A stretch of DNA of 64,000 nt from Formivibrio sp. (GCA_031291275.1 JARLJJ010000435.1:1-64000); one strand, 5' to 3'; positions 10,899 through 23,086 are shown, counted from the first letter of the stretch. Numbers and translations are program-made. The notes: a model not told the origin generated them from the letters alone.

Positions 10899-11726
10899 TC
10901 AGTCAATGCAATGTAATTTCGTCACATCATCCAGCATTTTTAAAACCGTGAGCAACTCACGCATTTTAGACAAAGGCCATGCATTGGGACCATCGGACAG
11001 CGCTTTTGCCGGATCCGGGTGCGTTTCCATAAACAAGCCGGCGATCCCCACAGCAACGGCTGCACGTGCCAGCACTGGCACAAATTCACGCTGACCGCCC
11101 GACGAAGTCCCCTGCCCGCCCGGCAACTGCACCGAGTGTGTCGCATCAAAAACCACGGGGCAACCAGTTTCACGCATGATAGCCAGACTGCGCATATCAC
11201 TGACCAGATTGTTATAACCAAAAGAAGCGCCGCGCTCGCAAACCAGAATGGTGTCCTTACCGCCGCAGGCCTCCTTGGCCTTATCAACCACATTTTTCAT
11301 ATCACCAGGGGCCATAAATTGGCCCTTCTTGATATTTACCGGTTTGCCGGATGCCGCCACAGCATGGATAAAATCGGTCTGCCGACAGAGAAACGCCGGG
11401 GTTTGCAACACATCCACCACCGCCGCGACCTGCGGAATTTCTTCTTCGGTATGCACATCCGTCAATACAGGCACGCCAATTTCTCGCCGAACTCGAGCCA
11501 ATATTTCCAGGCCTTTTTCCATACCAGGTCCACGGAACGATTTACCCGAACTGCGATTGGCCTTGTCAAAGCTGGCCTTGAAAATATAGGGGATTGCCAA
11601 TGCATCGGTGATCATTTTCATCTCACCGGCGATATCGAGACACATTTGTTCGCTCTCGATGACACACGGGCCAGCGATCAGGAAGAAAGGTTTGTCGAGA
11701 CCAACATCAAAACCGCAAAGCTTCAA
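10899..11726 (-). CDS. kdsA: 3-deoxy-D-manno-octulosonate 8-phosphate synthase
   Basis: Condenses phosphoenolpyruvate with arabinose-5-phosphate to make KDO-8-phosphate for lipopolysaccharide inner core, so the cell is Gram-negative with LPS. The 275-residue protein has [29 protein letters not shown], the MKNVVDK loop and [11 protein letters not shown]. The Asn in KNVVDK is typical of the metal-independent class. It lies between pyrG and eno, a conserved arrangement that puts its PEP-consuming step beside enolase. Confidence 0.97.
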   Translation of the reverse strand: MKLCGFDVGLDKPFFLIAGPCVIESEQMCLDIAGEMKMITDALAIPYIFKASFDKANRSSGKSFRGPGMEKGLEILARVRREIGVPVLTDVHTEEEIPQVAAVVDVLQTPAFLCRQTDFIHAVAASGKPVNIKKGQFMAPGDMKNVVDKAKEACGGKDTILVCERGASFGYNNLVSDMRSLAIMRETGCPVVFDATHSVQLPGGQGTSSGGQREFVPVLARAAVAVGIAGLFMETHPDPAKALSDGPNAWPLSKMRELLTVLKMLDDVTKLHCID

Positions 11727-11774
11727 TTTAGTTTCCTTTACAACATACCCAAAGCGTACATCCTTCGGGAAGAA

Positions 11775-11824
11775 GGCACAGAAACACGGAAACAGCGTTT
11801 CTCCCGAAATTCCGGGTCTGTGCC
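11775..11824. other. Inverted repeat in the pyrG-kdsA gap
   Basis: GGCACAGA (11775-11782) and TCTGTGCC (11817-11824) flank a 34-nt interior that contains a smaller CCGGAA/TTCGGG dyad. It lies in the 109-bp gap between pyrG and kdsA. There is no T-tract, so this is not a convincing terminator; a transcript structure or processing site is possible. Confidence 0.35.
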
Positions 11825-11835
11825 ATTCTAAAGAT

Positions 11836-13781
<1,946 letters not shown>

Positions 13782-14516
13782 ATGAAACGAGTAGCACTCG
13801 TCACCGGCGGCATTGGCGGCATCGGTACAGCAATCTGCAAGAAACTCGCAGACAGCGGTCATACCGTTGTCACCTGCGACATTCAGGCGGAACGCGCCCA
13901 CTCCTGGGTCGCCGACATGAAAACACAAGGATACGATTTCAAAGTATATATCTGCGACGTAACCGACTTTGACCAATGCGCACGCATGGCCGAACAAATC
14001 ACCTCCGAAGTCGGCCCTGTGGATGTGTTGGTCAATAACGCCGGCATCACTCGTGATGCCGTGTTCAAAAAACTCGCCAAAGTCGATTGGGATGCCGTAC
14101 TCGGCACCAACCTCGATTCAGTTTTCAATATCACCAAACAGTTTTGCGAAGGGATGACTGAACGCGGGTGGGGCCGTATCATCAATATGTCTTCGGTGAA
14201 CGGACAAAAAGGACAGTTTGGACAGACCAACTATTCTGCCGCCAAGGCTGGGATGCATGGCTTTACCAAAGCGTTGGCACAGGAAGTCGCCAAAAAAGGC
14301 GTGACCGTCAACACCATCAGCCCAGGTTATATTGGCACTGAAATGGTCATGGCAATCAAGGAAGAGGTTCGCAACCAAATCATCTCGACCATTCCGGTTG
14401 GACGCCTTGGAAAACCAGAGGAAATCGGCGATCTGGTCGCCTATCTTGCCAGCGAATCCGGCGCATTTATCACGGGATCCAACATTGCAATCAACGGTGG
14501 CCTGCACATGTTCTAA
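13782..14516 (+). CDS. phaB: Acetoacetyl-CoA reductase (PhaB type)
   Basis: NADPH-dependent reduction of acetoacetyl-CoA to (R)-3-hydroxybutyryl-CoA, the second step of polyhydroxybutyrate synthesis. The 244-residue short-chain dehydrogenase has VTGGIGGIGTAICKKLA for cofactor binding, NNAGITRD, the catalytic Tyr151/Lys155 in YSAAKAG, and SPGYIGTEMV. The GGIGGIG variant and the TVVTCDI strand fit PhaB better than FabG. AGGAG lies six bases before the ATG. No phaA or phaC is adjacent, so the assignment rests on similarity. Confidence 0.88.
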   Translation: MKRVALVTGGIGGIGTAICKKLADSGHTVVTCDIQAERAHSWVADMKTQGYDFKVYICDVTDFDQCARMAEQITSEVGPVDVLVNNAGITRDAVFKKLAKVDWDAVLGTNLDSVFNITKQFCEGMTERGWGRIINMSSVNGQKGQFGQTNYSAAKAGMHGFTKALAQEVAKKGVTVNTISPGYIGTEMVMAIKEEVRNQIISTIPVGRLGKPEEIGDLVAYLASESGAFITGSNIAINGGLHMF

Positions 14517-14540
14517 CCGGTAAAATCCCTCCAACACGCA

Positions 14541-14574
14541 ACGCCGGCCAATCGGAAGCCGGCGTTTCTTTTTG
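14541..14574 (+). terminator. Intrinsic terminator after phaB
   Basis: ACGCCGGC (14541-14548) and GCCGGCGT (14558-14565) form an 8-bp stem with a 9-nt loop, followed by TTTCTTTTT. It lies 24 bp after the phaB stop. Confidence 0.85.
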
Positions 14575-14593
14575 CATGCAAAGGAACAACGTA

Positions 14594-15544
14594 ATGCAAC
14601 CGCAAATCGTCTTTCTGGATAGAGACACTCTGAATGTTCCGCTGCGCCCTGTCAGCAACCGACACCAATGGGTGGGTTATACCCAGACACGTCCAGAGGA
14701 AACGGCCGAGCGACTGAAAGACGCCACCGTAGCAATTACAAACAAGGTTGCTATTAACGCTGCCATTTTGCAGCACACCCCAAAACTCAAGCTGATCGCC
14801 GTCGCTGCTACGGGATACAACAATATCGATATTGCTGCATGCAAGAAGCATGGCGTGACTGTCTGCAACGTACGGGATTACGCACTAACCGGAGTTGCCG
14901 AACATGCACTCATGCTGATGCTGGCATTGCGCCGCCAGCTACTGGCATATCGTGCTGACCTGCAAGCAGGTGCCTGGCAAAAAGCCACAGGATTCTGCTT
15001 GCTTGACCATCCGATTCACGATCTGAACGGCAGTACATTGACCCTTATTGGCGGCGGCGCTCTGGGTCGGTCCTTGGCGAATATGGCGAAAGGGTTAGGC
15101 ATGCGCATCATCTTTGCCGAGCACAAGAACGTTCCAACCGTGCGCCCTGGCTATGTATTGTTCAACGATGCCTTGGCAAAAGCGGATGTCGTGAGCCTGC
15201 ACTGCCCGCTCACCGAAGAAACCCGTCATCTTATTGGCGCAAAAGAATTTGCCCTGATGAAACCTTCCGCCATCTTGATCAACACGGCACGTGGCGGCAT
15301 TGTGGATGAAAAGGCGCTATTGGCAGCATTGCAAAACCATCAATTGGCCGGCGCAGGCGTCGATGTACTGGCGGAAGAGCCTCCTCGCCATGGCAACCTC
15401 CTGTTGGACGTCGACCTGCCCAACTTGATTGTCACTCCGCACATTGCCTGGGCCGGCGAAGAAACCATGCTGCAGCTTGCCGAGCAATTAATAGGCAACG
15501 TGGAAGCGTTCCTGAATGGAGAGGCAAGGAATATCGTGAGTTAA
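14594..15544 (+). CDS. D-2-hydroxyacid dehydrogenase (hydroxypyruvate/glycerate type)
   Basis: NAD(P)-dependent D-isomer-specific 2-hydroxyacid dehydrogenase of 316 residues. The catalytic domain begins with IVFLDRDTL and the substrate-binding VAATGYNNID. The Rossmann motif is GGGALGRSL. Catalytic residues sit in INTARGGIVDE (Arg), VDVLAEEPP (Glu) and TPHIAWAGEE (His). It resembles glycerate dehydrogenases/hydroxypyruvate reductases, which could serve 2-phosphoglycolate salvage in a RubisCO-bearing cell (inference). The start chosen has AAGGA nine bases upstream; an ATG six codons earlier overlaps the phaB terminator tail. Confidence 0.88.
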   Translation: MQPQIVFLDRDTLNVPLRPVSNRHQWVGYTQTRPEETAERLKDATVAITNKVAINAAILQHTPKLKLIAVAATGYNNIDIAACKKHGVTVCNVRDYALTGVAEHALMLMLALRRQLLAYRADLQAGAWQKATGFCLLDHPIHDLNGSTLTLIGGGALGRSLANMAKGLGMRIIFAEHKNVPTVRPGYVLFNDALAKADVVSLHCPLTEETRHLIGAKEFALMKPSAILINTARGGIVDEKALLAALQNHQLAGAGVDVLAEEPPRHGNLLLDVDLPNLIVTPHIAWAGEETMLQLAEQLIGNVEAFLNGEARNIVS

Positions 15545-15627
15545 AAGGCACAAGCCCATGACAAGCCATTTTCCAAACCGCTAACTGAAGCCCGGTAACG
15601 AACTGATCACAGCCTGATGCTTCACGC

Positions 15628-15633
15628 TACAAT
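15628..15633 (+). promoter_or_regulatory. Candidate -10 hexamer of ccoI, 6 nt before ATG
   Basis: TACAAT ends six bases before the ccoI ATG. There is no Shine-Dalgarno in between, so a transcript starting here would be leaderless. No clear -35 is visible. Confidence 0.4.
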
Positions 15634-15639
15634 GAACTG

Positions 15640-18060
15640 ATGAATACGATCTGTTTTCATTGTGGTGATATCGTGCCGTCAGGGGCGCACTATCCGATTC
15701 ACTACCAAGGGCAGGAATACCCGGCTTGCTGCGCCGGCTGCCAGGCAGTCGCCCGAACCATTATTGATGGGGGCTTGGGTCAGTATTACGCGCAACGCGA
15801 TCATTTTGCGAATCGAAATGACCCTCTGCCCTCAGACATCCTTGAACAAATTAGCCTTTATGACTCCCCGTCATTGCAGCAGGGTTTTGTCCACACAGAA
15901 TCAGCCAACATCCGAGAAGGCGTACTGTTGCTGGAAGGCATTAGTTGCGCTGCATGCATCTGGCTGAACGAGCAACATATCGCACGGCTTCCTGGCGTAC
16001 TTTCCGCCAGCATCAATTACACCACGCATCGGGCCCGGGTTCGCTGGGATGAATCACGCATCCATCTCTCCGAAATCCTCAAGGCGGTCGCTGCTATCGG
16101 CTACCGTGCCCAACCCTACAACCAGGTAGAAGAAGAAGCTTCCTGGCAGAAACGGCGTAAAACTGCACTGTTCCGCTTATGGGTGGCCGGTCTCTCGATG
16201 ATGCAGGTGATGATGTTTGCCATCCCGAGCTACCTTGCAACGGCCGGTGAAATAGAAGTACGCTGGCAAAGGTTGATGAACTGGTCCAGCTTGCTTCTCA
16301 CGCTGCCGGTGGTCGTCTACTCCTGCTGGCCATTTTTCCAGACTAGCTGGCGCGAGCTTCGCCTGGGCCGTACCGGAATGGACTTGCCTGTCAGCATAGG
16401 TGTTTTGGCGGCATTTTCTGCCAGTTGCTGGACCACCATTACCGGCCACGGCGATGTTTACTTTGACTCAATCAGCATGTTTGTTTTTTTGCTGCTACTG
16501 GGCCGCTTTTGGGAAGAAAGCGCCCGACGTAAAGCAGGAGATGCAACAGAGCGTCTGGTTAAACTCATCCCGGCCTTCGCGCACCGCCTCGACGAGGATG
16601 GTGCGACGCACGAAGCTCCTGTCATTAGCCTTGTGCCTGGTGTACGCATTCTGGTTAAACCCGGCGAAACTATCCCGATCGATGGCACGATTGAAAACGG
16701 CACCAGTGAAGTCAGCGAAGCACTGATCACCGGTGAAAGCCGTGGGCTACAGCGCAAAACCGGTGAAAGTGTGACAGGAGGATCGATCAACCTGGCCTCA
16801 CCCATTATTATTCGGGTTGAGAAGGTTGGCGAATCCACACACTTGGCAGCAATTGTGCGCCTGCTGGATAGGGCACTGACAGAAAAGCCACGACTGACTC
16901 AGCTGGTCGATAGGATAGCCAGCCGATTTGTCACGGCGTTATTATTTTTTGCAGGGATGACCTGGCTGGCATGGCACAGCATCGATCCAGCAAGAGCATT
17001 GCCGATCACTGTCGCCGTACTGGTCATTTCCTGCCCTTGCGCCCTGTCTCTTGCCACGCCCTCGGCGCTTACCGCAGCCACAGGACGCCTCGCCCGACTG
17101 GGCTTAATGGTCACACGTAGCCATGCACTGGAGGCATTGGCCAATATCACCGATGTGGTATTCGACAAAACCGGCACGCTGACACAGGGCAAACCCAGAA
17201 TTGAATCAGTCGAATCGCTGTCAATTCCGGAAGCACAGGCACGCCAGATTGCGGCGGCACTGGAAGCCAGTTCATCCCACCCCCTTGCCCACGCCTTTGC
17301 ATTGGAAGGAATCAGCGCAGCCAGTGGTTGTGCCATGTATCCAGGCAACGGGATCAGCGGCTGGATCGACAACACCGAGTATGCGATCGGCCATCCTGCA
17401 TTCATTGCTACGTTCTGCACAGCGCCGGCACCTTCAGAAATCAACGATCAAGTACTCGCTCTCGCTTCCCGTCAGCAATGGCTGGCCACGTTCACGCTGG
17501 CCGACAGCATTCGCCCCGGCGCGCAGCAATGCATCACAGAATTGGAACAACTCGGAATTGCACCTCAACTATTATCCGGCGACCAAAATGCCAATGTGGC
17601 TGCACTTGCCACGCAGCTTGGCCTATCGACTTTCCGATCGGATGCAACGCCCGACGCCAAACTCACCCACTTGCATCATCTGCAACAGAACGGCCAGCTG
17701 GCGTTGATGGTCGGTGACGGCGTTAATGATGCGCCCGTCCTTGCCGCAGCCAGTGTTTCCATTGCGATGGGCGGTGGCGTAGATGTAGCACATGCGGCTG
17801 GTGATATGGTGCTACTGGGCAATCGTCTCGAAACCATACCTGCAGCCGTGCGCATCGCCCGTTTCACTCGCCACATCACCCGTCAAAATCTGGCCTGGGC
17901 CTTGATTTACAATCTTATTGCCATTCCCTTGGCTATTTCAGGTCTCGTCACGCCGTGGCTGGCAAGCTTGGGCATGGCATGCAGTTCGCTACTGGTGGTA
18001 CTCAACGCACTGCGCATTGCCCGCATAAAGGATGATCAATGGAAAGCCTCTATTTATTGA
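15640..18060 (+). CDS. ccoI: Copper-transporting P-type ATPase CcoI (FixI)
   Basis: Inner-membrane P1B-type ATPase of 806 residues that supplies copper for cbb3 oxidase assembly. It starts with a Cys-rich N-terminal domain (CFHCGDIV, CCAGCQ) typical of CcoI/FixI. A heavy-metal-associated domain has Cys103-x-x-Cys106. The remaining landmarks are the CPC transport motif (Cys465-Pro-Cys467), the phosphorylation motif DKTGT (Asp509) and GDGVNDAP. About eight membrane helices are expected. No Shine-Dalgarno precedes the ATG, which follows a -10-like hexamer by six bases. It overlaps ccoS by 22 bp. Confidence 0.95.
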   Translation: MNTICFHCGDIVPSGAHYPIHYQGQEYPACCAGCQAVARTIIDGGLGQYYAQRDHFANRNDPLPSDILEQISLYDSPSLQQGFVHTESANIREGVLLLEGISCAACIWLNEQHIARLPGVLSASINYTTHRARVRWDESRIHLSEILKAVAAIGYRAQPYNQVEEEASWQKRRKTALFRLWVAGLSMMQVMMFAIPSYLATAGEIEVRWQRLMNWSSLLLTLPVVVYSCWPFFQTSWRELRLGRTGMDLPVSIGVLAAFSASCWTTITGHGDVYFDSISMFVFLLLLGRFWEESARRKAGDATERLVKLIPAFAHRLDEDGATHEAPVISLVPGVRILVKPGETIPIDGTIENGTSEVSEALITGESRGLQRKTGESVTGGSINLASPIIIRVEKVGESTHLAAIVRLLDRALTEKPRLTQLVDRIASRFVTALLFFAGMTWLAWHSIDPARALPITVAVLVISCPCALSLATPSALTAATGRLARLGLMVTRSHALEALANITDVVFDKTGTLTQGKPRIESVESLSIPEAQARQIAAALEASSSHPLAHAFALEGISAASGCAMYPGNGISGWIDNTEYAIGHPAFIATFCTAPAPSEINDQVLALASRQQWLATFTLADSIRPGAQQCITELEQLGIAPQLLSGDQNANVAALATQLGLSTFRSDATPDAKLTHLHHLQQNGQLALMVGDGVNDAPVLAAASVSIAMGGGVDVAHAAGDMVLLGNRLETIPAAVRIARFTRHITRQNLAWALIYNLIAIPLAISGLVTPWLASLGMACSSLLVVLNALRIARIKDDQWKASIY

Positions 18061-18227
18061 TTCCACTTTCGGTCTTACTGGCTTTCATCATCGGACTGGT
18101 ATTTTGGTGGGCAAGTAAAGATGGCCAATTCGATGACATGGAAGGCCCGGCATGGCGCATCCTGCAAGACGATGATCGAGGTATTCCACGCAAATCCAAT
18201 GAGAATGAGAAAAACCATCCGGACTGA
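18039..18227 (+). CDS. ccoS: cbb3 oxidase maturation protein CcoS
   Basis: A 62-residue single-pass membrane protein (helix about residues 4-26, with the FIIGLVFWWASKDGQFDD motif characteristic of CcoS/FixS) followed by an acidic cytoplasmic tail. It is required for cofactor insertion during cbb3 oxidase assembly in other bacteria. The start overlaps the end of ccoI by 22 bp, so translation is probably coupled. It precedes ccoN by about 175 bp. Confidence 0.93.
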   Translation: MESLYLLIPLSVLLAFIIGLVFWWASKDGQFDDMEGPAWRILQDDDRGIPRKSNENEKNHPD

Positions 18228-18266
18228 CTGTATATGCCAAGCTAAAATCCAATCGATCACAACGGA

Positions 18267-18280
18267 TTGACTGAAACCAA
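18267..18280 (+). promoter_or_regulatory. FNR/ANR-like half-matched site upstream of ccoN
   Basis: TTGACTGAAACCAA matches TTGAT-N4-ATCAA at 8 of 10 defined positions. TATAGT at 18319-18324 could be the matching -10, which would put the site near -58. cbb3 operons are commonly FNR/ANR-activated, but this match is imperfect. Confidence 0.35.
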
Positions 18281-18401
18281 ACATCTGATGTCAATCTAGG
18301 CAGAAATCGCTGACCAGCTATAGTAGAGAAATGCAATTTGACCGGCGCACGCAATTTGCCGGAATTCATATTTCTTTGGGGATAACCGGAGCGCATCTCT
18401 C

Positions 18402-19826
18402 ATGGAAAACCAGGCCACTGCCTACAACTACACCGTGATTCGACAATTTGCCCTGATGACGGTTATCTGGGGAATTGTGGGTATGCTGATCGGCGTCATC
18501 ATTGCCTCTCAAATGTACTGGCCTGAGCTGAATTTTGGACCGTACTTTCATTTCGGTCGACTGCGTCCGCTGCATACCAATGCCGTCATCTTTGCCTTTG
18601 GCGGCTGCGGTTTGTTTTCCACCTCCTATTACGTGGTGCAGCGCACCTGCAATGTGCGGTTGTTCAGCGACAAACTGGCTGCTTTTACCTTCTGGGGATG
18701 GCAAGCCGTGATTGTCTCGGCAGCGATCACCTTGCCGCTCGGAATAACCAGCGGCAAGGAATATGCTGAGCTTGAATGGCCTATCGATATTCTGATCACA
18801 CTGGTGTGGGTCGCTTATGCCATCGTGTTCTTCGGCACCATCGCCAAACGCAAAGTCAAGCACATCTACGTGGCAAACTGGTTCTACGGGGCATTCATTC
18901 TGGCTATAGCACTGCTCCACGTGGTCAATAGCGCCGAAATCCCGGTAACGCTGACCAAGTCCTACTCCGCCTATGCGGGCGCCGTCGATGCCATGGTGCA
19001 ATGGTGGTATGGGCATAATGCCGTGGGTTTTTTCCTGACTGCCGGTTTCCTGGGCATGATGTACTACTTTGTCCCCAAACAGGCCGAACGCCCGATCTAC
19101 TCCTACCGGCTTTCCGTGGTTCATTTCTGGGCACTGATCTTCACTTATATGTGGGCAGGTCCGCATCACCTGCACTACACCGCCATGCCCGACTGGACCC
19201 AATCTCTTGGCATGGTGTTTTCGCTGATTCTGCTTGCGCCAAGCTGGGGCGGGATGATCAACGGCATCATGACGCTCTCCGGCGCATGGCATAAATTGCG
19301 CGATGATCCGATCCTGAAGTTTCTGATCTGTGCGCTGTCGTTCTATGGCATGTCGACGTTTGAAGGCCCGATGATGGCAATCAAAACAGTCAACGCGCTC
19401 AGTCACTACACCGACTGGACCATTGGCCATGTGCACTCAGGCGCCCTTGGCTGGGTCGGCATGATCACGATTGGATCGCTTTACTACATGATCCCGCGTC
19501 TCTTCGGCCAGGAAAAAATGTGGAGCATCAAGCTGATTACCGCACATTTCTGGATCGCCACCCTCGGCATTGTGCTTTACATTTCTTCGATGTGGATTGC
19601 CGGTGTTATGCAGGGACAGATGTGGCGCGCGGTGAACAACGACGGCACCCTCACCTATGCGTTCATTGATGCGGTCAAAGCAACTTATCCGTACTACTTT
19701 ATCCGCATCATCGGTGGATTGTGCTACCTCAGTGGCATGTTGCTGATGCTCTACAATGTGCTGCGTACTGTTCAGGAAGGGCGTGCCGTTGACGCCCTCG
19801 TCCCGGCCATTCCCGCCCACGCTTGA
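18402..19826 (+). CDS. ccoN: cbb3-type cytochrome c oxidase subunit I
   Basis: Catalytic haem-copper subunit of the high-affinity oxidase, reducing O2 to water and pumping protons in the inner membrane. 474 residues with about 12 membrane helices. Conserved His-bearing segments include [11 protein letters not shown], the [12 protein letters not shown] copper site helix, [14 protein letters not shown] and [17 protein letters not shown]. The length is normal. It is the first structural gene of ccoNOQP, 16 bp before ccoO. Confidence 0.97.
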   Translation: MENQATAYNYTVIRQFALMTVIWGIVGMLIGVIIASQMYWPELNFGPYFHFGRLRPLHTNAVIFAFGGCGLFSTSYYVVQRTCNVRLFSDKLAAFTFWGWQAVIVSAAITLPLGITSGKEYAELEWPIDILITLVWVAYAIVFFGTIAKRKVKHIYVANWFYGAFILAIALLHVVNSAEIPVTLTKSYSAYAGAVDAMVQWWYGHNAVGFFLTAGFLGMMYYFVPKQAERPIYSYRLSVVHFWALIFTYMWAGPHHLHYTAMPDWTQSLGMVFSLILLAPSWGGMINGIMTLSGAWHKLRDDPILKFLICALSFYGMSTFEGPMMAIKTVNALSHYTDWTIGHVHSGALGWVGMITIGSLYYMIPRLFGQEKMWSIKLITAHFWIATLGIVLYISSMWIAGVMQGQMWRAVNNDGTLTYAFIDAVKATYPYYFIRIIGGLCYLSGMLLMLYNVLRTVQEGRAVDALVPAIPAHA

Positions 19827-19842
19827 GGCCCGGAGAACAACG

Positions 19843-20457
19843 ATGAGCAAAATTCAGAAACTGATTGAAGAAAATGTCTTCTGGTTGATTGTCTTGACAT
19901 TGCTAACCGTCAGCGTGGCCATGTTCGTTGAAATTCTTCCGCTGATGTTCTCCAAATCGGTGACACAGCCGGTCTCTGGCGTAAAGCCCTACACGGCACT
20001 GCAACTGGCTGGACGTGATATCTATGTACGCGAAGGCTGCTACAACTGCCATTCACAGATGATTCGCCCCTTCCGGGCCGAAACCGAACGCTACGGACAT
20101 TATTCCGTTGCCGGTGAGTCAGTCTACGACCACCCATTTCAGTGGGGTTCCAAGCGCACGGGCCCCGATCTGGCCCGTGTCGGAGGTCGCTACTCCGACA
20201 CTTGGCATATCGCCCACCTGACCAATCCGCGCGATGTCGTTCCCGAATCCAACATGCCCGCATTTCCCTGGCTTGCCGCCAACAAAGTGGATGCCGCCGG
20301 TATCCCGGCCCGCATGAGGGCACTTCGTACCGTTGGCGTTCCTTATACCGACACAGATATTGCCAACGCAGTAAAAGCGACCGAAGGAAAAACCGAGATG
20401 GAGGCCGTCATTGCCTACCTGCAAGGGCTGGGCTTGGCGCTAAAGGACAAAAGGTAA
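19843..20457 (+). CDS. ccoO: cbb3-type cytochrome c oxidase subunit II (monohaem)
   Basis: Membrane-anchored cytochrome c subunit passing electrons from CcoP to CcoN. The 204-residue product has an N-terminal membrane helix (about residues 11-35) and a single haem-binding motif Cys66-Tyr-Asn-Cys69-His70 ([14 protein letters not shown]). [10 protein letters not shown], containing the axial Met, comes later. CGGAGAAC lies before the ATG. The reading frame could be extended into ccoN but this start gives the standard N-terminus. Confidence 0.96.
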   Translation: MSKIQKLIEENVFWLIVLTLLTVSVAMFVEILPLMFSKSVTQPVSGVKPYTALQLAGRDIYVREGCYNCHSQMIRPFRAETERYGHYSVAGESVYDHPFQWGSKRTGPDLARVGGRYSDTWHIAHLTNPRDVVPESNMPAFPWLAANKVDAAGIPARMRALRTVGVPYTDTDIANAVKATEGKTEMEAVIAYLQGLGLALKDKR

Positions 20458-20462
20458 GTGCT

Positions 20463-20633
20463 ATGGAATGGTTAACCGAATTACGTCCCTTGATTGCTGT
20501 CCTGAGCTTTGTATGTTTCATCGCCATCTGCCTATGGGCTTGGAGCAAACGCAGTCGCAGCGAATTTGACGACGCTGCCATGATCCCTTTTCGGGAAAAC
20601 GACCAGCCCGAGACTGGTAATAAACAACTCTGA
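20463..20633 (+). CDS. ccoQ: cbb3 oxidase subunit CcoQ
   Basis: A 56-residue membrane peptide with one helix (about residues 9-28, LIAVLSFVCFIAICLWAW) followed by a basic KRSRSEFDDAA segment, as in CcoQ/FixQ. It stabilises the oxidase complex. The gene starts five bases after the ccoO stop and ends 20 bp before ccoP. A longer reading frame in the same phase runs back into ccoO and is not the real start. Confidence 0.9.
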   Translation: MEWLTELRPLIAVLSFVCFIAICLWAWSKRSRSEFDDAAMIPFRENDQPETGNKQL

Positions 20634-20653
20634 ATCTGGCGGAGCATTACAAC

Positions 20654-21568
20654 ATGACTGACTTCACCAGCAATTTCTGGGGATTTTACATTGCTGTAAT
20701 CGTGCTGATCTCGATTATCGCAGTCGCGCTTCTGCTCAGAAGCAATAGCACTGTCCGCGTCAAAAAAGGCGAAAAAGTCGAACTGATGGGCCATACCTGG
20801 GATGGCGATCTTGCCGAATACAACAATCCGCTACCAGGCTGGTGGGTTGCACTGTTCTACCTCCTGATCGCATTCGCACTGGGTTATCTACTCCTGTATC
20901 CAGGACTTGTTGCGTTTGGCAACGCCCGCCATTGGTCGTCCGCCAGCCAGCACAGTGAAGAAGTCAAACAGGCAAACAATCAGTTTGGCCCGCTCTATGA
21001 CAAATATCTCAACATGCCGGTTGCGGAAGTCGCCAAGGATGCGACAGCCCGTGAAATGGGCCAGCGTCTTTTTCTAACCTACTGTATGCAATGCCACGGA
21101 GCCAACGCACAGGGTGCCAAAGGGTTTCCGAACCTGACCGACAATGATTGGTTGCACGGGGGCAGCCCGGAAAAAATCAAGGAAACCATCAACAAAGGAC
21201 GCCAGGGACAAATGCCAGCGTTTGGTGCTGCTTTCGGCGAAGAAAAGGTCAAGGATGTCGCGAACTACGTATTGAAGATTTCCGGACGTAAACATAACGA
21301 TCTGCGCGCGGAACGGGGTGCAGCCACGTTTCAACAGGTTTGCATCGCCTGCCACGGACCAGAAGGCAAAGGCAATCAGGATATCGGCGCGCCCAATCTG
21401 ACTGACAAAATTTGGTTATACGGGGGTTCCGAACAAACCATTATCGAAACCATCACCAACGGTCGGATCAATGTCATGCCAAGCTGGCAAGCATTTCTTG
21501 GCGATGCCAAGGTACAACTGCTGACCGCTTATGTTTATGGATTATCGCAAAACGTAGTAGCAAAATAG
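20654..21568 (+). CDS. ccoP: cbb3-type cytochrome c oxidase subunit III (dihaem)
   Basis: Dihaem cytochrome c that receives electrons for the oxidase. The 304-residue protein has two N-terminal membrane helices (about residues 10-30 and 60-82). Two periplasmic haem motifs follow: Cys144-Met-Gln-Cys147-His148 and Cys230-Ile-Ala-Cys233-His234. Axial-Met candidates lie in GQMPAFG and NVMPSW. The length matches the family. ccoG follows after 72 bp. Confidence 0.96.
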   Translation: MTDFTSNFWGFYIAVIVLISIIAVALLLRSNSTVRVKKGEKVELMGHTWDGDLAEYNNPLPGWWVALFYLLIAFALGYLLLYPGLVAFGNARHWSSASQHSEEVKQANNQFGPLYDKYLNMPVAEVAKDATAREMGQRLFLTYCMQCHGANAQGAKGFPNLTDNDWLHGGSPEKIKETINKGRQGQMPAFGAAFGEEKVKDVANYVLKISGRKHNDLRAERGAATFQQVCIACHGPEGKGNQDIGAPNLTDKIWLYGGSEQTIIETITNGRINVMPSWQAFLGDAKVQLLTAYVYGLSQNVVAK

Positions 21569-21640
21569 AAACAGGGCATTGCGTAGTGCCAGCGGGCGAG
21601 GTTTCTCACCCGCATTTCCGCCGAAGTCGGAGTAGTCGCG

Positions 21641-23086
21641 ATGAGCAAGCACAAGCTGGAAGAAATCCCGGTCAATGTGGTCAACGATCAGGGAGAATTC
21701 GAGGAAATCAGCCTTTACGCCAAGCATCGCAAGGTCTACCCACGTTGGATCAACGGATTATTCAACAAGTGGCGAATCTTTTTTGTTATTGGCACCCAGC
21801 TTTTTTTTTACGGCATGCCCTGGCTGACCATCCATGGGCGGCAGGCATTGTTGTTCGACCTTGCCCAACACAAGTTCTACATCTTTTGGTTAGTCTTTTT
21901 CCCGCAAGATTTCATTTATCTCACTGCGATTCTGCTGCTGTCAGCAATAGGTTTGTTTGTCTGGACCAGCGTGGGTGGACGCCTGTGGTGTGGTTACGCC
22001 TGCCCGCAAACGGTCTACACCGAAATCTTCCTCTGGATCGAAAAATGGGTGGAAGGAGATCGCCCAGCCAGAATAAAACTCGATAACGGCACACTAAACG
22101 CACGCAAATTACGCCTGAAAACTTTCAAACACACCCTTTGGCTGGCGCTGTCGCTTTGGACTGGCTTTACTTTTGTTGGCTTCTTTACCCCTATCAAAGA
22201 TTTATGGGCAGAAACGTGGCTATTGAACCTAAGTCCATGGGAAATTTTCTGGGTGTTTTTTTATGGTTTTGCCACCTACGGCAACGCAGGATGGCTGCGC
22301 GAACAGGTCTGCAAATACATGTGTCCGTATGCTCGCTTCCAGAGCGCGATGTTCGACGCCGACACCTTGATCATTTCCTACGATACCGAACGGGGAGAGC
22401 CTAGAGGTGCCCACAAGCGAAATGTCATACCCAAAACGACAGGCGACTGCATCGACTGTACGCTTTGCGTTCAGGTCTGCCCTACCGGTATCGATATCCG
22501 CGATGGCCTGCAATATGAATGCATCGGCTGCGCAGCCTGTATTGACGCTTGCGATGAAGTCATGGTCAAGGTCGGCACACCCAAGGGACTGATCCGTTAC
22601 ACCACCGAAAATGCGCTCAAGCACGATTACCCAGAAAGCGATTTCTGGGTACACATTCGCCGCCCGCGCGTATTACTTTACGGTGGAGTGCTATTGCTGA
22701 TCGCACTGGCTACCACTATTTCACTCTTCTTGCGTCAACCGCTCAAACTGGATGTCGATCGTGATCGCGGCTCACTTTCGCGTGAAACGCCTGATGGCCT
22801 GATTGAAAACAGTTACCGGCTGAAATTGGAAAATGCCACAGAAACCCCGCGGGAATTCATTATTCGGGCAGAAGGCCTACCTCATTTACAAATCATCGCC
22901 CCCAATGGAGGACGATTGAAAGTCGAAGCCGCCGGCATGGCCGATCTAGGATTTACGCTGCAAACTGAACCAGAAAACACCCACTCTGGCAGTCAACCAG
23001 TCAAAATCATCGCCATAGCTGCAGACGATCCCACCACGCGCATCGAAGCCAAAACCAGCTTCTACGGAAAATCAGTTCAACCATGA
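21641..23086 (+). CDS. ccoG: cbb3 oxidase accessory ferredoxin-like protein CcoG
   Basis: Membrane iron-sulfur protein of 481 residues, implicated elsewhere in reducing Cu(II) for delivery to the oxidase. Several membrane helices (about residues 40-60, 85-105, 160-185, 200-220) precede two 4Fe-4S clusters. The clusters are bound by Cys270-x2-Cys273-x2-Cys276-x3-Cys280 and Cys294-x2-Cys297-x2-Cys300-x3-Cys304. Another helix (about 345-365) and a periplasmic Ig-like domain complete the protein. The last four bases overlap ccoH. Confidence 0.95.
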   Translation: MSKHKLEEIPVNVVNDQGEFEEISLYAKHRKVYPRWINGLFNKWRIFFVIGTQLFFYGMPWLTIHGRQALLFDLAQHKFYIFWLVFFPQDFIYLTAILLLSAIGLFVWTSVGGRLWCGYACPQTVYTEIFLWIEKWVEGDRPARIKLDNGTLNARKLRLKTFKHTLWLALSLWTGFTFVGFFTPIKDLWAETWLLNLSPWEIFWVFFYGFATYGNAGWLREQVCKYMCPYARFQSAMFDADTLIISYDTERGEPRGAHKRNVIPKTTGDCIDCTLCVQVCPTGIDIRDGLQYECIGCAACIDACDEVMVKVGTPKGLIRYTTENALKHDYPESDFWVHIRRPRVLLYGGVLLLIALATTISLFLRQPLKLDVDRDRGSLSRETPDGLIENSYRLKLENATETPREFIIRAEGLPHLQIIAPNGGRLKVEAAGMADLGFTLQTEPENTHSGSQPVKIIAIAADDPTTRIEAKTSFYGKSVQP